Part shown: one piece after another, positions 6,204 through 6,227 of the stretch | Position numbering within the stretch: position 1 is the first letter of the stretch | How the letters are laid out: each line of letters starts with the position of its first letter | Assembly (NCBI GenBank): GCA_015259305.1 | Contig: JABZGO010000110.1 | Location: forward strand, 1 to 6,227 | Length of the DNA stretch: 6,227 nt | Origin: Alloprevotella tannerae | Lineage (GTDB): Bacteria; Bacteroidota; Bacteroidia; Bacteroidales; Bacteroidaceae | Direction of reading: 5' to 3' | Program-made: the position numbers and the translations under genes | Notes under the pieces: model-generated | The model's database searches: none | Told to the model about the DNA's origin: nothing | The model's input: the letters and a program-made list of their open reading frames with translations, nothing else

Positions 6204-6227
6204 GCCTGTCCCGCCGTCGCCGCCTCC

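Noticed and set aside
6204..6227. C-rich tail after dacB as a terminator or repeat
   Set aside because: Only 24 bases are visible and no inverted repeat closes within them.

Overview
The window looks like ordinary chromosomal DNA from a member of the Bacteroidota, most likely the order Bacteroidales (a Prevotella/Bacteroides/Porphyromonas-type organism). The evidence is a DUF6089/PorG-type outer-membrane protein tail, a BamA with five POTRA domains and a Bacteroidales-type barrel, two tandem OmpH/Skp genes, and a short DacB. Start codons have A-rich upstream regions rather than Shine-Dalgarno sequences, and glutamine follows the predicted signal peptidase site in three of the four exported proteins. 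The genus cannot be fixed from this sequence alone. I saw no mobile element, CRISPR array, tRNA or rRNA.

Layout, all on the + strand: (1) 1-270, the 3' end of an outer-membrane beta-barrel gene resembling porG; (2) 275-1024, uppS, undecaprenyl diphosphate synthase; (3) 1031-3658, bamA; (4) a 119-nt gap with weak nested inverted repeats; (5) 3778-4296, a first ompH/skp chaperone gene, with its start moved inward from 3730; (6) a 53-nt gap with a Bacteroidetes-like promoter candidate; (7) 4350-4880, a second, diverged ompH/skp gene; (8) a 102-nt gap with a strong GC-rich hairpin and T tract, probably the terminator; (9) 4983-6203, dacB, a penicillin-binding-protein-4-type carboxypeptidase/endopeptidase. 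The last 24 bases hold nothing I can identify.

Together this is an envelope-biogenesis block. UppS makes the C55 lipid carrier for peptidoglycan and surface polysaccharides. The Skp-like chaperones carry unfolded outer-membrane proteins across the periplasm. BamA inserts them into the outer membrane. The PorG-like protein, if truly orthologous, belongs to the type IX secretion machinery. DacB trims or opens peptidoglycan. The first three genes are separated by 4 and 6 nt and are almost certainly co-transcribed; dacB sits behind the terminator and is probably its own unit.

I did not find a convincing new biological system. The points most worth a second look are the Tyr/Asn-rich surface loop of BamA, the CxxC tail of the PorG-like protein, the paired and diverged Skp paralogues, and the drift in G/C strand bias along the window.
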